Assembly (NCBI GenBank): GCA_000497125.2
Contig: CM035322.1
Span: forward strand, 1,536,001-1,600,000
Direction of reading: 5' to 3'
Origin: Spironucleus salmonicida
Lineage: Eukaryota > Fornicata > Diplomonadida > Hexamitidae
Length of the DNA: 64,000 bases
Positions 25,601 through 39,200 of this stretch are shown here, piece after piece (the first letter of the stretch is position 1; each line of letters opens with the position of its first letter). The translations under genes and the position numbers were made by a program. The notes below the pieces were generated by a model. The model had not been told where the DNA came from and made no database searches. It saw nothing but the letters and a program-made list of their open reading frames with translations.

Positions 25601-28600
25601 ACTAAGATTTATTTGGTAATAAAATTTCATATTCGTTAATAATCTATAAAAAAATCTCTAACAATATAATATTGTTAGTGAAAATTATAATATCCTTAAG
25701 ATTATCTATATTATCTATTTTAATAGAACTAGCTGAATCAAACATGTACTATCTAAGCATTGTCGAAAAACAAATATATGTAACTTAAAATAAATTGTTA
25801 TTAATGAATTACCCTAGTTCTCTAGCTAATTCTTCATTAAATTAAATATCTTCCGATAATAAATCTACATTATTAGCTTTTGTATCTTCGATAATTTTAG
25901 TTAATAAATCTTTAAATATTTTATAATTTGGTTATAATATTTCTAATATCGATTATCCCATTCCTTCTTAAATAATATCGGCTAATTAATAATTAAATTA
26001 TGGAGCAACAATAGGAATATTAAATGGCAAATATTCATCGAACGATTTCAAACCGATTATTATTCTACCTCTTGTAGGTGAATGTGCAACTACAATGTCA
26101 GTGATACCAGGAGATAGTCTAAATACTGATGCTTATAAATACTTAAAATAATATGACTTGTGTGGAAATTTTTCATAAAAAATTTAAGTAGTTCTAGGCA
26201 TAAATAGTGTCATTGGATAAAGTTTTTTATTAATAAAAGGTATAACAAACATGTCTGTAGTTGTTTATTTACCATAAGAAGTTGGAAACTATAAAAATTA
26301 TTATTATTTAAATTATTTACAATATTCCTAATAAGGAGATTTTTTAACCCTAGTAAATATTGAAAATATATTGTCGTATAATTATTACAACTATTTAATT
26401 AATTACTAATTACCACATAATAACACCAATTATTAATTTACAGTAAATGCAGAAACAATTTCTTTCCATTATATTTCACATTAATCTAAAGAATTTTACT
26501 CCGTTAATGATAGCTGATTAATACTGAATGCTTTTATATTACTATTTTTCTTAGAATAGGACATAATAAGATTCCCATTTTTCTTTATAAGCATTAGTTA
26601 ATGCAAGAAAAATGGTATTGCTTCCAATATAAATATATAGAATTGCAAACAAAGGATAATAGCTTCTAAATCACGAGACTTTTACTCAGTAGAAGGAGAA
26701 TATTTAGTTTACAATAGTTAATCTTTAAAAATCATAAGTTATTAGGGAAGCTATGTTATACCATTGCTAATATCATTTTAAGTTTTTAAAAATCCTATAT
26801 TAAAAAGAATATTTTAAATTTAAATTTAAGAGCAAGAGAGTTATTAAATTTTTGACTTTGGATAAATCAAAGGATAAGTAATGTCATCAATATTAATAAT
26901 GTTTATGAAAATAACTTTACCTAATACATCTTAAATTATTTTAATATCTTCTACTGCTGAATAATCAATTTAACTATTATTTGATAATAAAATTAAATAG
27001 TCTAATATAAGCTTATTTTACTCATAATTTAATAATAACATATTTAAAGTTAATGATTCTTCCTATAAATTAATATTAAAATATCTTTAGATCTGCTAAT
27101 AGTGTTCATCCAAATAACATTTTTACTGAACTTAGTAAACAATATTAATATAACCAGACTACTAAAGCAAGGTTTCTTCAATAATAATCAAATAATCTTC
27201 CCATGATCTAAATGTAAATTCGAATACAACCTTTTTTGATTTATCAATGGTTGTTAATTAGTTAGTATTTTAACAAAATTTTTTACATGTATGTATTGCT
27301 TATGTTAACTCATTCAAGATTTCATGTAACTATTTTCCATTGATTCTATTTAATAATATTTCTCGTTTTTCAATAACACTATTTAAACAATATGCATAAG
27401 AAACTGCTATGTACAAAGGTTGAATAGCATTTTAAAGTTAGCAAATATCTATATGTGGATAGATTTAGTCTTTATGTGATGTAAAATTAGACCACTCTTA
27501 TACTTTCAAGTAAAAAATATATATCTATGAGCTGATAAAGTATAGTTCTGATAATAAAAGTTGAATTTCGAATCCTTATACGGATCTTGAATTGGGTTTA
27601 ACATATAGTTGTGGGTCTTATTTTATACCACTATGTTGGATAGGACATTGGGCAGATGTAGATTTAAGAACATCATTGGAGTAACGTCTAGTAAATAATG
27701 GTAAATGCAATTTTTCAACAAAACTTTAGTAAAATCCCTTTTCTTCATATCTATATTTCTATAACAAAATTGAAAAGCTACCCTCTACAGCGCCAGATGC
27801 CATATCCAATGGATCAAATTAATATTATTAAGTTAATAATGTAAAATTTTATCTAAACTTAGCAGGAAATTATCTGGCGTCATGTATATCTTACATAGTA
27901 ATTCTAATTAGTTCCTTGAAATATTCAGTCAAATGCCCAACTGTTTTCCCATACCACTCTTAAATGAATACAAGTAATGTAGAATACAATTATTAATAAT
28001 CTGACAGCTTTTTTTAAACTTATGAACTATTTTTTACCAGGGTTATGAAATTTAAAGCTGGACAACCTAATGTTTCCATATAAATATCAGTGACATGACA
28101 AACCTGTATCAACTTTAAAGGAAAATCATATTATAAAGTAAATATCTATTAGAAAATGTGTTTAACGTCTAATTCAGTAATTTTATTAATGATCTCTTGC
28201 ATAAACTATACTATTCCTGGATATATCTATTAATCAAACTTTTATCGCATAAATAGTATTTGCTTATCTAAAAATATACACATATTTCTATATATACTCG
28301 TTGATTGTATTCGAATTTATGTACAAATTTATCTTAAATAATCTAGTAACTATGATTTTATTTTAGTCAAATCTATTTACATCATAAATTAATAATAATA
28401 ATCAGGAATATTAATAATATCTTCAATGAAGTTTTAAACATTCAAATAATATTCTTATATTAAATTTATATTTTCAAACATGTCAATTTTGTTATTTAAA
28501 ATTAGAACATCATTTAAATCCTATGTAGTTTATTTTGTTTATTTTGCAATATCTAAAAGCTTGGCATTTAATTAAAAATTTGTATAAAGATGATGAGGTG

Positions 28601-30650
28601 AAATGCTTGTAATAGTATCTTCCAGAATAGATTAAGCAAACGTTAATACTGCATTAATTTAGTCAAATTTATCGTCTAATATTTCGATTGAAACGAGCTG
28701 AGCATCAGATATAGAAATATATGCACACTTACCAAAATTTGCATAAAAAGATGTTGCTAATTTGTAATGTGTATCATCTGAAATTAATAAATCATACTGT
28801 GATAATTTATCGTTTTAATTATACGCAAAGTGATTCATAATAGATTAATTTTATGAATTCTAATGAGGAAAATAATCGGTCAATTTTAAATTTAACGCAT
28901 TATCCATTTTTTAGTCGATATATGCATAATATTTTGAAGATGCCAACGGGATAGTGAAAAATATAGTATAAATTTTTTCTAATTTATCCCTTAATGTTTA
29001 TGTTAACTGCTCAACAGTTGGCCTAGATGTAACGTTATAAGATTATGATAGATCATCAACTTCAACTTATAACTCATTGCTAAAAGAGAAGACAATTTGC
29101 GTTGAATTTTTATAAGGTGTATTGTCATAAAATTTAGAATCTAAACTAAAATTCAAATGACGTAATTAGTAATCTATTTATCCAGATAGATTTTCAGCTA
29201 TATAACTTATCGAATCAGAAGTTACATCAGTCTTTCTGATACATAAAACTTCATTTTCAATATATGTAATAAAGTCTTATAAAATGAAAAATACTCGCGA
29301 TAAAAATGAGCGCATTAAGTGTAAATATATCTTTTAAATGCAATAATGATGTTCAATATCCTGTAAATTTTCACCTTTTTTCAAATCTAACATTAAGCAA
29401 TCTACTTGCCACAGTAAAATACGATAATAGATATTTCCTGATTTTACAAATAAAATTAATGGGATAATACTACGCCAGTAAAGCAAAACTTAACACTCGT
29501 TTCGATTCTAATTTTCTTCTAAAATATGGACGAGCTGTGAAATTTCATCTATGTGCTATTAAATCAGTACTTAATCGATAGGCTAAATATTAGAAAGCAA
29601 ATTATATAAAAGTTATTACGATTTTGCCTTTCGGTCTAAGGACTAACCTTTATATTAAAGTGTATTTACAAGGTCTTGTGGTTAAATATTTTTAACCTAT
29701 TGATATAGTTCTTCAGTTTCTTTAAAACTATCACACAGATGTTTTAAAGCATCATTTATGAGATTACTGAACGTTTACTTTTTTAAAAAGCTTGAAATTA
29801 TATTTTAGATTTATACAGATAATGTAGCTAAAGATTGTTCATTTTGAATGTAAATTAAGTTGAATTTTAAGCAAGATTTAACTTACTTAAGAGCAGCTTC
29901 AATATTAAATGATGGTTTTCTTGAATTAGTGTTTGTTTTGAACCCAAAAAGATTCTGGACTTACTAAAGATCTGTCACCTATCTTCCCAATGCGAACTAA
30001 TGATAAAATTGTGTAACATGCAATCTATAATCTTTTTCAAACTATAGTATACCATTTTCATTAGTTTGAGATAGAATTAATGCTTTTGTGTTAGTGTAAG
30101 TGTCATTTTATAAGTATGACGAGATTGGGACATAGTGCTGATGTCCCACTGGCTATTCGGATGCAAATAATTATTAATCAATAACATTAATTTAGAGTAG
30201 TTCATGATCTTTTTATGAGTGTAAAAGTCGGAATTGTACCTCTTTCTAAATATGGAAAATTTGACCAAGATCAGTTTTTAAAGTAAACGAAACAATCGCA
30301 TATTTAGTCTAGCAATCTGCGGATATAAAATTGCATGGTATAATTTCAGGAAGATTTGTAAACCAAATATTTTATGAAGAAATATTACCAGAAAGAACAG
30401 AAGTGAATTCAGGAAACTCAAATTATGGCTATTCTGGCTCTTAATTGCGTGACGTAAGATGTTACTCTCTTTGTGGTAGGACTGGAGCATTCCTGACTGT
30501 TTTTTATATAGAATTTTATGAATCTCTTATTAGTTACAATTTAGATTCATTCCTAGAAGCTCTAGTATTGACATGCTGTGATATTGGAATTTCCATATGT
30601 TCAAAAACTGGTGGTACTACGATTTTTTTGCGAGGTTATGGCGATGTCAT
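13650..30650 (-). CDS. Giant ORF, divergent dynein heavy chain-like, 5,666 aa
   Basis: I checked the frame triplet phase by phase: no in-frame TGA from the ATG at 30650-30648 to TGA 13650, while off-frame TGAs fall mainly in the phase expected of real coding. The N-terminus is disordered (MTSPQPRKKIVVPPVFEHME). Residues about 2600-4150 look like successive AAA+ modules. One has a clear P-loop, GIRNSGKTTL (about 2932); others have eroded P-loops. Features paralleling dynein are a KWDIFD segment before the P-loop module, CPMEGLFSNEEL (AAA4-like, about 3690), a coiled stretch, and NTFIVDQSLA resembling the AAA5 IDPQ site (about 4150). The last 200 residues follow the dynein C-terminal plan: NFELFGAAYDL, then GGYVRPFVMLRNRT, then a GV-ending strand. 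Typical heavy chains have 4,100-4,700 residues, so this one carries large insertions and no canonical AAA1 GPAGTGKTE motif was found. A midasin-like AAA giant is the main alternative. The ORF is very sure, the family moderately so. Confidence 0.62.
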
Positions 30651-30742
30651 TTTAGTGGAAGGTACAAAAATATCAATAATATAAATTAATGATTATATAA
30701 TCTGTTCTAAATTAAATAATTAATAATATAATAAACACTTTA

Positions 30743-31633
30743 TCATTTACAACAGGAAAATAAACTGGTATCTGTATCTTTTTTAATATCGAAATAACCA
30801 GAAATTTCGTCATCACATTCTCCTCCATAGTGAGCTATTTTTATACCTATAACTTCAGAATATTTAACGACCTGCTTTATTTGTTACTGTTAAATTTTCG
30901 GTTATAACTAAACTATTTCATTTATAATTTCTATTTCTGTATAACTAGGATCTTAATCTATTTAGCTTATATCAATATTCGTATTTAGTGAGTCATCTTT
31001 CAATAAATCGCATGTAATAATTTAAAGATTATCCGATATCTATGAAATTTACGATTTATTTAGTATATCTAGCTCTTGGTACTCATGATCTTCATGCACA
31101 TCATTAATTTCACTAACAAATGTATAATTATATGTTTAGCTGATTTATTAATCAAAAATATATAAATCATAGTTGTAAGAATCCATCTTAGCTTCGATAT
31201 CTTAGGAATATATTTATTACTAGTTTTGCTATTGTTTTTAATATTTCCGGCCTTTTTCTCGAAGATTTTTTTACATTAATAATTTAGCAGATAGCGGAAT
31301 TTTATTTCTTATACAATATTCAATCTAATCATTTTACTTCTCCCAGTTTTTATAGTAATTAGGGATAAACTTATCTTTAAACGTTTCAGGATATAATCCA
31401 GAAGCAGACGATGATATTTAAGAGTCTGTAGAAAATGATGGCTTATTTATAGATTCTTCAAACTTTGGGTTAGGTTTAGTAATAACAAATGATCTTATTT
31501 ATTATTACCTGATATTATGCTTAGTTTATGGATGACGCGAGATATACAATTATTTAATTTGATTATTAGATTATTTAGCTACCTAAATTTTGTTTTATAT
31601 TTCAAAAATAATAGCGGAATCATCTAGACCCAT
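30743..31633 (-). CDS. Hypothetical protein, 296 aa
   Basis: ATG 31633-31631, TGA 30743-30745; open only with TAR=Gln. Residues about 70-150 contain GLYPETFKDKFIPNYYKNWE followed by a basic Gln-rich helix (QKNLREKGRKYQKQQQNQ). The second half is acidic and Ser/Asn-rich and ends in CC-Lys. No domain recognised; predicted soluble, no membrane segment or signal peptide. It lies on the same strand just upstream of the dynein-like gene, with 92 bp between its stop and that gene's start, so the two may share a transcriptional neighbourhood. Confidence 0.6.
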
Positions 31634-32396
31634 TTTATACTTTTATATTAAATATTTTCATAATATAATATTGGTGTAAAATAAAATAAACATTTATTTA
31701 TTATTTCTATATATTAATCATATATTTTAGTTTTTCTGTTAATATTATAATTGATTATACCACACCTTTCATAAATTATGCTGATATTGTGTTTATGATT
31801 TAAAATAATAATACTAATGTATCATTATCTATAATTTATCTATTGAAATAAGTTGGCAATTAATTACAGAAAATATCATTAATTTACCCTGACTAATTCC
31901 CAATACTTAGTTAGTTTAAATTATTACGAGAAGATTAGATGTAGTAAGTTCCAATAGTAAAAGACATAGATAATGCTATTTTGAATTTGGATAAAGATGT
32001 CATGATTTTATTGTTCGCGATGTGAATGATAAAATGGCTAACATTTTTAAAAACTATCAATTTCTTATTAACACTCATCTTAATGCGTCGTACTATATTA
32101 TTGAATTAAATATGACTTGAGTTATATGTGTATATATTAAAATTGAAATTTAACAACTACTTAAAATATGAATAATAAGTTCTAAGAAAAAATGGAGATG
32201 CATTCTCATGTTCAACAAAACCAGGAAATAGTTTAAGTTGTTTTCTCTCACAATTTATTATTATGTAAAAAGATTATTACGACTATAAGAGTTGTTTCCA
32301 AGTTTCAAATTTAACATAGATCTGAGGGACATACGTGATGTTACATGATTCTATAGAGAAGACTTAATGCAACACAACATTGAGAGATGTATAAAT
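31634..32396. other. AT-rich region with decayed coding fragments
   Basis: Strongly AT-rich. One plus-strand stretch near 31945-32020 reads VKDIDNAILNLDKDVMILLF before a TGA, and 32169-32330 reads a Gln-rich segment (KMEMHSHVQQNQEIVQVVF) before another TGA. No intact gene. Confidence 0.3.
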
Positions 32397-32627
32397 ATGA
32401 AACATTCATGCGAATATTATCATCTCCAAATTGCAGATGTTTCACAAAGTCGTACTAGACACGGCAATCGTCATCAGCGCGCTATGGCTACTCTGACCTA
32501 GGATTAATTGGAAGGTTAATTTGAAATGTAAATTTAATACATTGCTACATTCACTTTACTTGACTCCACAAAAAGAAATGATGATATTTTATTGGAAATT
32601 AGACATGCAAGTTAATAAAATAATTGA
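32397..32627 (+). CDS. Possible 76-aa ORF
   Basis: ATG 32397 to TGA 32625. Product starts MKHSCEYYHLQIADVSQSRT and continues MATLTQDQLEGQFEMQIQYI. Composition is protein-like and includes several TAR-Gln codons, but it sits among broken fragments and may itself be one. No family recognised. Confidence 0.25.
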
Positions 32628-32776
32628 ATATTAACAGAATTGAATAAATTAAAATAAATTTTATAGATAGTAAAGTCTAAACATATTAATAAAAAGTATA
32701 TTATCTATGTAACATGCATGAATTAATTCAATTTCACTTTTCTTAGATTATTTCCCTTTCTTAATAAATACCATGA
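32628..32776. other. AT-rich spacer
   Basis: Short AT-rich stretch without visible features. Confidence 0.3.
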
Positions 32777-33415
32777 AAAAGCAAATCAAGTGTTATTTAT
32801 ACCAACAATAATTAAATTGATAGACGCTGTTCAGCCGTAAAATCGGGTGAAATAACTTTCAATAATGATAGTAGTATAAAATCAAATTGTGCAATGGCTA
32901 TGGCATGTGGTTTGACGTCGTCTTGAAGCCTAGATACACGGAATAGTGATGCTAGAGGACCATAAAATCTAGCAATATAGTAATAGGCTGTTAGTGATCT
33001 TAGATTGACCTCAAAAGTTAGCGAATACAGAGATACTCATAATGTCTCGAATGGTAAAGATGTTGACCACTTATTAAGCTGCAATGTAGCTAATACTTTT
33101 ATATACTCTAAAAAAGGTTCAATAAACCAGAATGAAGTGGATGACTTCAATACTATTCTTAATAGTAGTAGTAATTTAAGAGCCGTTGATTCTCACACAA
33201 ATAGAAACACTAATAAAAAGTTAGATAATTAAATTAATTAAGCTCATTCTACTGGAGATTATTCTTAAGTGAATAAAGCTGCTATTCATAGAGCTTAAGT
33301 GACATAAAACGCAATTAAAAGCGCATCAAACGGGTATGATAACTCATTTGTTAATCATGCCATCAAAGGACTTGACAATTTCATCAAAAATGCTAACTCA
33401 GAATACGTCGAGTGA
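32777..33415 (+). pseudogene. TGA-interrupted Asn/Ser-rich coding frame
   Basis: A frame from 32777 reads KSGEITFNNDSSIKSNC, then an in-frame TGA at 32924, then continues with protein-like sequence for 160 codons (for example SGPQNLAIQQQ-type and NEVDDFNTILNSSSNLRA) to TGA 33413. No in-frame ATG follows the internal TGA, so the downstream part cannot be a separate conventional gene. Either a pseudogene, a read-through gene or a 3' exon. Function unknown. Confidence 0.35.
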
Positions 33416-35689
33416 AATTCTTCTAATTAGATCATCTAGTTTTGTCATATACTAGAGCAAAACACGGCAAAATTAGTCTAATTAATTTTATAGCCTATCT
33501 ATTAATATTTAATTATTTGCACAAAATTAAGATCACTTAATGCTTATAGATATTCCAAATTAAGAAGCTTTTTTTCATTTTTTTGATAGTCTTTTTATAC
33601 TTACATTATCATATAGAAATAATAGTATATTGTAATTTCTGCTTCAAACTTAATGTTATCATCCTACTTTTAAAATGTTATTTTATTGTCTCTACTGAAA
33701 ATTAAAGATAATATTATAATTAGTTTTCAGAATTTAGTTAAAACCGTTCTTTTTAATCAGTTATTTCTGCTAATATGTGTATATAATATAACGACTTCTA
33801 TTTGGTTTAAATTTTTTTTGATTATTCATTTTTTTTAATAATTCATACTCATCAATCATACTTAGTTAAAGTTGTATTTTTTGGCAGATTATTATCATTA
33901 TTTTGATTATTTAATGTTCCATGAGTGACAAATCTGTTACTTTACATTCAATATAATATTTCTTATGTTAGTTAGGAAAAAAGTACCACTTACGTTTACA
34001 AAGGATATAAACAATTTTAGTCTTTTTTTGATCTATTTACAATTGCATTGATATAAAACGACAAGTAATATGGTATATAAAGTTTACTATAAATTATATG
34101 TTAACACATTATATAATCAAGAGTATTTTAATATTTTGAATCGTATTCAACTTACCGTTTCGAATTTTGCTGCACATTTTGTTTCATTTAAAACAATATA
34201 TATTTACATATAAAAAATAATAATTATCGGAAATTAAAATCTGATTTAATTTATTTCATTAGTTTTGCCTACAAATTTATTTATAGAATTTAGTAGTAAA
34301 TTCCAGCCTGCGCTAATTTAAGAAAACTGAAGTTTAAATTTATCACATTCAAGAATTGATCACGTAAAAATGTATGATTTACTGCCTAAATTATCAATAA
34401 AATTATAACTAAAACTACGCATCTGGTAGCAAGGAAATAACAGTTCAAAATTATCTTAATAATGTTGCGAAGTGAGCATAGAGAGTGAAGTTTTTATTTA
34501 ATATATACAGTAATACGTCCCTTCAACTCATTAGAATTTAATTTTTGTTAGAGTTTATTATTTCATGCCTAGGAATCCATTTAATTATACATATCTATAT
34601 TTGATTATTATTATTTAATGCCCTATTGACAATCTATGTAACTTTCCAGCATACGTTTAAATTTATTATTTACCATTTATTTATATAGCGATTAACCTGG
34701 TAGACACTATTCTGAGCAGCTTTTTTATCCAATACTTATTTTATATACAGTACAAATTTTACAACATACATGTAAAATATGCTATAATTATTAATAGTTT
34801 ATACTTTTTCGATTATAATTAGAGCAAAATTACTTATTGATTTCCATGAAAAATCCAAGTTGAGCATCAGATCCACCATCCATTTATTTATTGAATAAAC
34901 ATTTCTATTATAATTCTTTGATTACTTTTTTCAAGTAGACTAAAAAATTAAGAAGTAGATTTGATGATAAATGTAGTACTAGAATGCTGTGTAGTCAGTA
35001 GTTTAATTAATAGCTGAGAATCAGGCAAGTCTGACATACTTAAATTTGAGGTAAATATAATTAATTCTAACATTAAGAAATGACTTGTAACAGTTATTTA
35101 GTGTAGCCGTTAATAACAAGTATTTGTATGAGATTTCAGTATATGATAGAACCTTTATTAAACTGAAGAATAATAGTAATTAAATGAAAAATTACTGGTA
35201 ATTATCAGGAATTGGAATTATTACGCCTTTTCATGAAGATTTAATGACCGATCATTATTGTAAGACTATAAACGAATATAGACATAATAGACGACAATAA
35301 TATCAATACTTTAAGAAAATGTCCCAACTCACTATTGAAACAAAATTACAATGCACACAATGATTATATTTTATGAATATTATAATTTATGTTTACATCT
35401 TGCGTAGACTCTTTAAATGCAAATTACATTTACTATTTACAGCGCATCTCAAAATAAGATATTTAAACAAGACGAAATAATAACCTTGCTAACATCAAAT
35501 TTCATGCAAGTAACTTAAAAAAAACGCTAAAAAGTGAATTTTAAGTGAGGTTTAAAACATAATATTACGTTTACTTTAATCAACTAATTTCCCTTATTAT
35601 CAACAGAATTTAATGTTCCAAATTCAAATTTGCACCGAATAGTTCCAAACTTTCGTATTTTGTAGTTTGTTAAGTTAGTATACGAAACT
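33416..35689. other. 2.3 kb of AT-rich sequence, no gene seen
   Basis: Both strands were scanned by eye; no frame with consistent coding phase, RNA or repeat array was recognised. Confidence 0.4.
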
Positions 35690-36180
35690 ATCGTTCTGCT
35701 CATTTAATCACTAACTGAATTTGCGCGTTTTCGGTCAAAAACCGTCAGTCAATTCTTGCGTTTAGCAGCTCATTTCCTGCAGCAAATGTGACTAGGCATT
35801 TTTTCAAGATCTTCGTTCACGTGCTATTGCAACTTGATCCTCTGAAACGGACTTTCAAATAAATTTCATGATTTGTGAAACAGGTTTTTAGGGTAATGAA
35901 AGTATTACTTAATTCTTTTCTGAATAAATTTCGTGTTTGAAAAGCATGCAGGTTGCTAAATAACTCAATATTTCAACAACAGTAAAATTCTACATCTAAA
36001 AGCGCAATAAAGGTATGACGTTCGTAACCTGCATATTTAAGAATTCAATTAATAATTACATTTGTCGACCTTTTCCTTAGAATAAATTGAATTTGATTTT
36101 CCACCGTTGCATACTTCTCAAACAACTCCTATTTTGCAGCATCTGCGATTTTATTTTTTGGATAGTATTTTGTTCACATC
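35690..36180 (-). pseudogene. Two relics of the copy A C-terminal domain
   Basis: On the minus strand 36060-36170 reads KIADAAKQELFEKYATVENQ then IQFIL, against VVADTANQQLFDNYSTVQAQ then IQFLI in copy A, and the DNA is also visibly similar. At 35700-35800 a second, more decayed version reads VTFAAGNELLNARID then a TGA then ENAQIQLVIK. Both lie directly downstream of copy A on the same strand. They look like tandem partial duplications of its last domain, now inactive. Confidence 0.5.
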
Positions 36181-36260
36181 ATAGAGAAAAGTTTATATAT
36201 ATGGGTTAATTAATCAATAAAAGCGACCAATTATAAAATAAATACTGAAAATAGTTTTTC

Positions 36261-39200
36261 TCATTGTTATATTCCTAAGATAATAAACTACGTTTATTTG
36301 GTGCCTTCTAACTCAAATCCTACAATGACATAATGTTCAAGATTTTTTATAATACATTCAACGGTGGGATCAGTTAGAGTTGCTGCAAACCACTAATCTT
36401 TTGATATTTTATCATTAAAATTAAGAATAATTTTTCTACCTTTAGCTTTATCTTTCGCCTCATCAATCAGGAACTGAATTTGCGCCTACACAGTGGAATA
36501 ATTATCAAACAACTACTAATTTGCAGTGTCTGCGACTACTTGGATGAAATTTTCAGAGCTGATATTTTTGAGGTAATTTTGAATTTCAGGAGTTCGGGGT
36601 TCAGGGTAGTTAGCGAGCCAATATTTGATAGTTTCTAATGGAGATTTTGGGGGTTCTTCAACTATGGAGATTTGATGCTGGTTATCTGTAGGTGGTTTTG
36701 ATAAAATTACATAAAATTATATAGCATTTATGTTTTTGATAAAGTCTTATTGCAATACAACATAATTACCTAGAAAACTTATAATAGAATCCACATTAAG
36801 AGAGCATTTTCTAAAATCTAGTTGATCTGTATTATAAAAATCGTACTAATATACTGAAACATTATTTGAACCTATCTTAGTTTATTAAATTATACTTTAA
36901 ATTTGCTATGTAATGGTTTTGTGCTCTCTGAATAATTGTAAATCTGCGTTGTTCAATTTTAGAGCATTGTAGTCAACATAATTAAAATTTTCAAGATATT
37001 TTTTAATTTTTTCTCCTTAGTTAACTTATTAAATCCATTTCTTTATTAAATCCTCTTATTTGCTAGCTATAGATCCAGAAATTTGCTAACAAATCATTTC
37101 CTTATCATCAATGCTTAAAATAACTAGATTATCTAGATTTAATTATTATAAAATATATGCATAATCTGGTTCAAATTCTGCTAAGAAACGTTAATCTAAA
37201 TAATGTAGATTAATTTCTATTTTATTTTTCTCATTTACTTAATAAGACATAATTTTTTGGATTTAATTATGTAATTCTTCTTACTACTCTCGTAATTCAG
37301 TCACATCTAATTCATAACCAATGCTAATCTACTTATTTTAGAGATAAACTTATATAATTTCATCAACATTGATTTAATTAACTCGAGCTAAATATAGTTA
37401 TGTTTTGCTATTAAAATTAGAGATATTAAGAATTACATAACTATCTAATAAAATCATAATTTTTTAAGATTCTATTCCACTACCTAACTAATAAAAACTT
37501 AATACATCAATTAATTCTATATTTTAAGCATTTTGTATTATGAAATCAAATTATTTACATACTGTATCATGCTAAACATAAAAAATTAAACTAAAGTTAT
37601 TTTTGATTTGTTAATTATTAAAATCTAAAGCATTAAAATTATCTAAATATGTATTAATTTTTTTATAGTCATAATAGATAGATTTTTATTACGGTAAGAT
37701 AGACTTCTAATTAAATTAATCGCGAAAATCTTGACTGATTAATTAATCTTAGAACGTATCAGATTGTATATTTATTGTAATTGAAGTAAATATGGTGTTA
37801 ACATATGTGTATTCTGTTGATTTTTAATCGTTTTATTTAACTGAACATCGCGTTAGTTAAGTCTAATTTTTTAATTACTCAATGTCAAATTACTTTTCTA
37901 CTACTTCGAAAGAAATTTCTTTATTATATATATTTTCTGTATAATAAAAATAAACGGGAAGTTTAATATTATTTCCTACTATATAATCCTTTATCTTATC
38001 TTCAAAAAATCAGGCAATTTTTTTAAGGAATCTGTTTATACCTATAAAAGCTTATTGATTTATTTCATAGGTTTCTTTGAAGATGTTTATATTACACACT
38101 TTAAAAATGAACCTGATAACTTTGTAAATAACTCAGGCAGCGTATGATTTCCAGATTCAAATGCTGTTACAAAAGCAATATTTTACTAATTATTATAAGT
38201 ATATTCTATAGGAGATCCTATTTCTTACATAACTTAAAACTGATCTTCAAATCCAAAGAAAAAGATAATAAAATCAGGTATACTGCTATCTACTAAATGT
38301 AGTTTAGTAAAATAAGGAATATCAATTTTCACCATTATTATAAATCTTTTATCTTCAGTTTTTAAGTTTTCAAAATATTTCTAGACAGTTCTGTAGCAAT
38401 TTACAGCGGAAATAAGTGACTGCATGATAAATTATTGTTTACTATTATTTGAATGATTTAATTCATAATCAAATATTTGTAATAATAACATGAATTTAAC
38501 TCTGGAACAAATTTAATATAATTTTTTATTATTTTGCTACCAAAATTTTTAGCGAGAAATAGTATCAGTTTTGAATATAGAAAAATTATAAGGTTTTAAA
38601 TTGATGTTTTCTAAAATTTTTTTAAATAATTATAATGTATCATTATTATTACCATATTATTGTGTGAGTTATATCAAAAACATAAAGGCCCCTGATAATT
38701 ATGATTATTTAAAGTAAATTTACATTATTGAATTTTTATTTTGCAAGAAATCATTTTTATATAGTTATTATGTAATCAAATAATAATAAATGTATACAGA
38801 TGTTTTATTCATGTTACTTGAAGCTGCAATTTTAAGTTTTTTATAAAAATGATCTAATGTTACAGACTCTATTATATTCTATTTAATAATCTCCAGTAAA
38901 TCTTGAGAGTTTTTATATTAAATATTATTTTAGCATAATTAGCCATTTAATAACTCTAACTACATATTTTTAACTTTTTAAATAATAAATGATCTAACTA
39001 AAGCTTAATAACTTTAATTTTATAATAATATTATTTATTGGGAGTTATTATAATATTTATATTATTTAGTATTATTGAAGTATTTTATCTAAATTTATTC
39101 ATTAAATTTATATAAAAGTTAAAGCTGTGGACAAATTAAAGGACATTAGAATTAAATTTCACCAGCAAGTTCTGGTATCATTGATAAATATAAGTTTACC

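Noticed and set aside
30445-30684. Plus-strand ORF of 79 aa, extendable upstream to about 140 codons, with cysteine and glycine residues
   Set aside because: The opposite strand here is the disordered N-terminus of the 17-kb frame. Phase statistics fit the minus strand and the plus frame has no start and meets TGA upstream.
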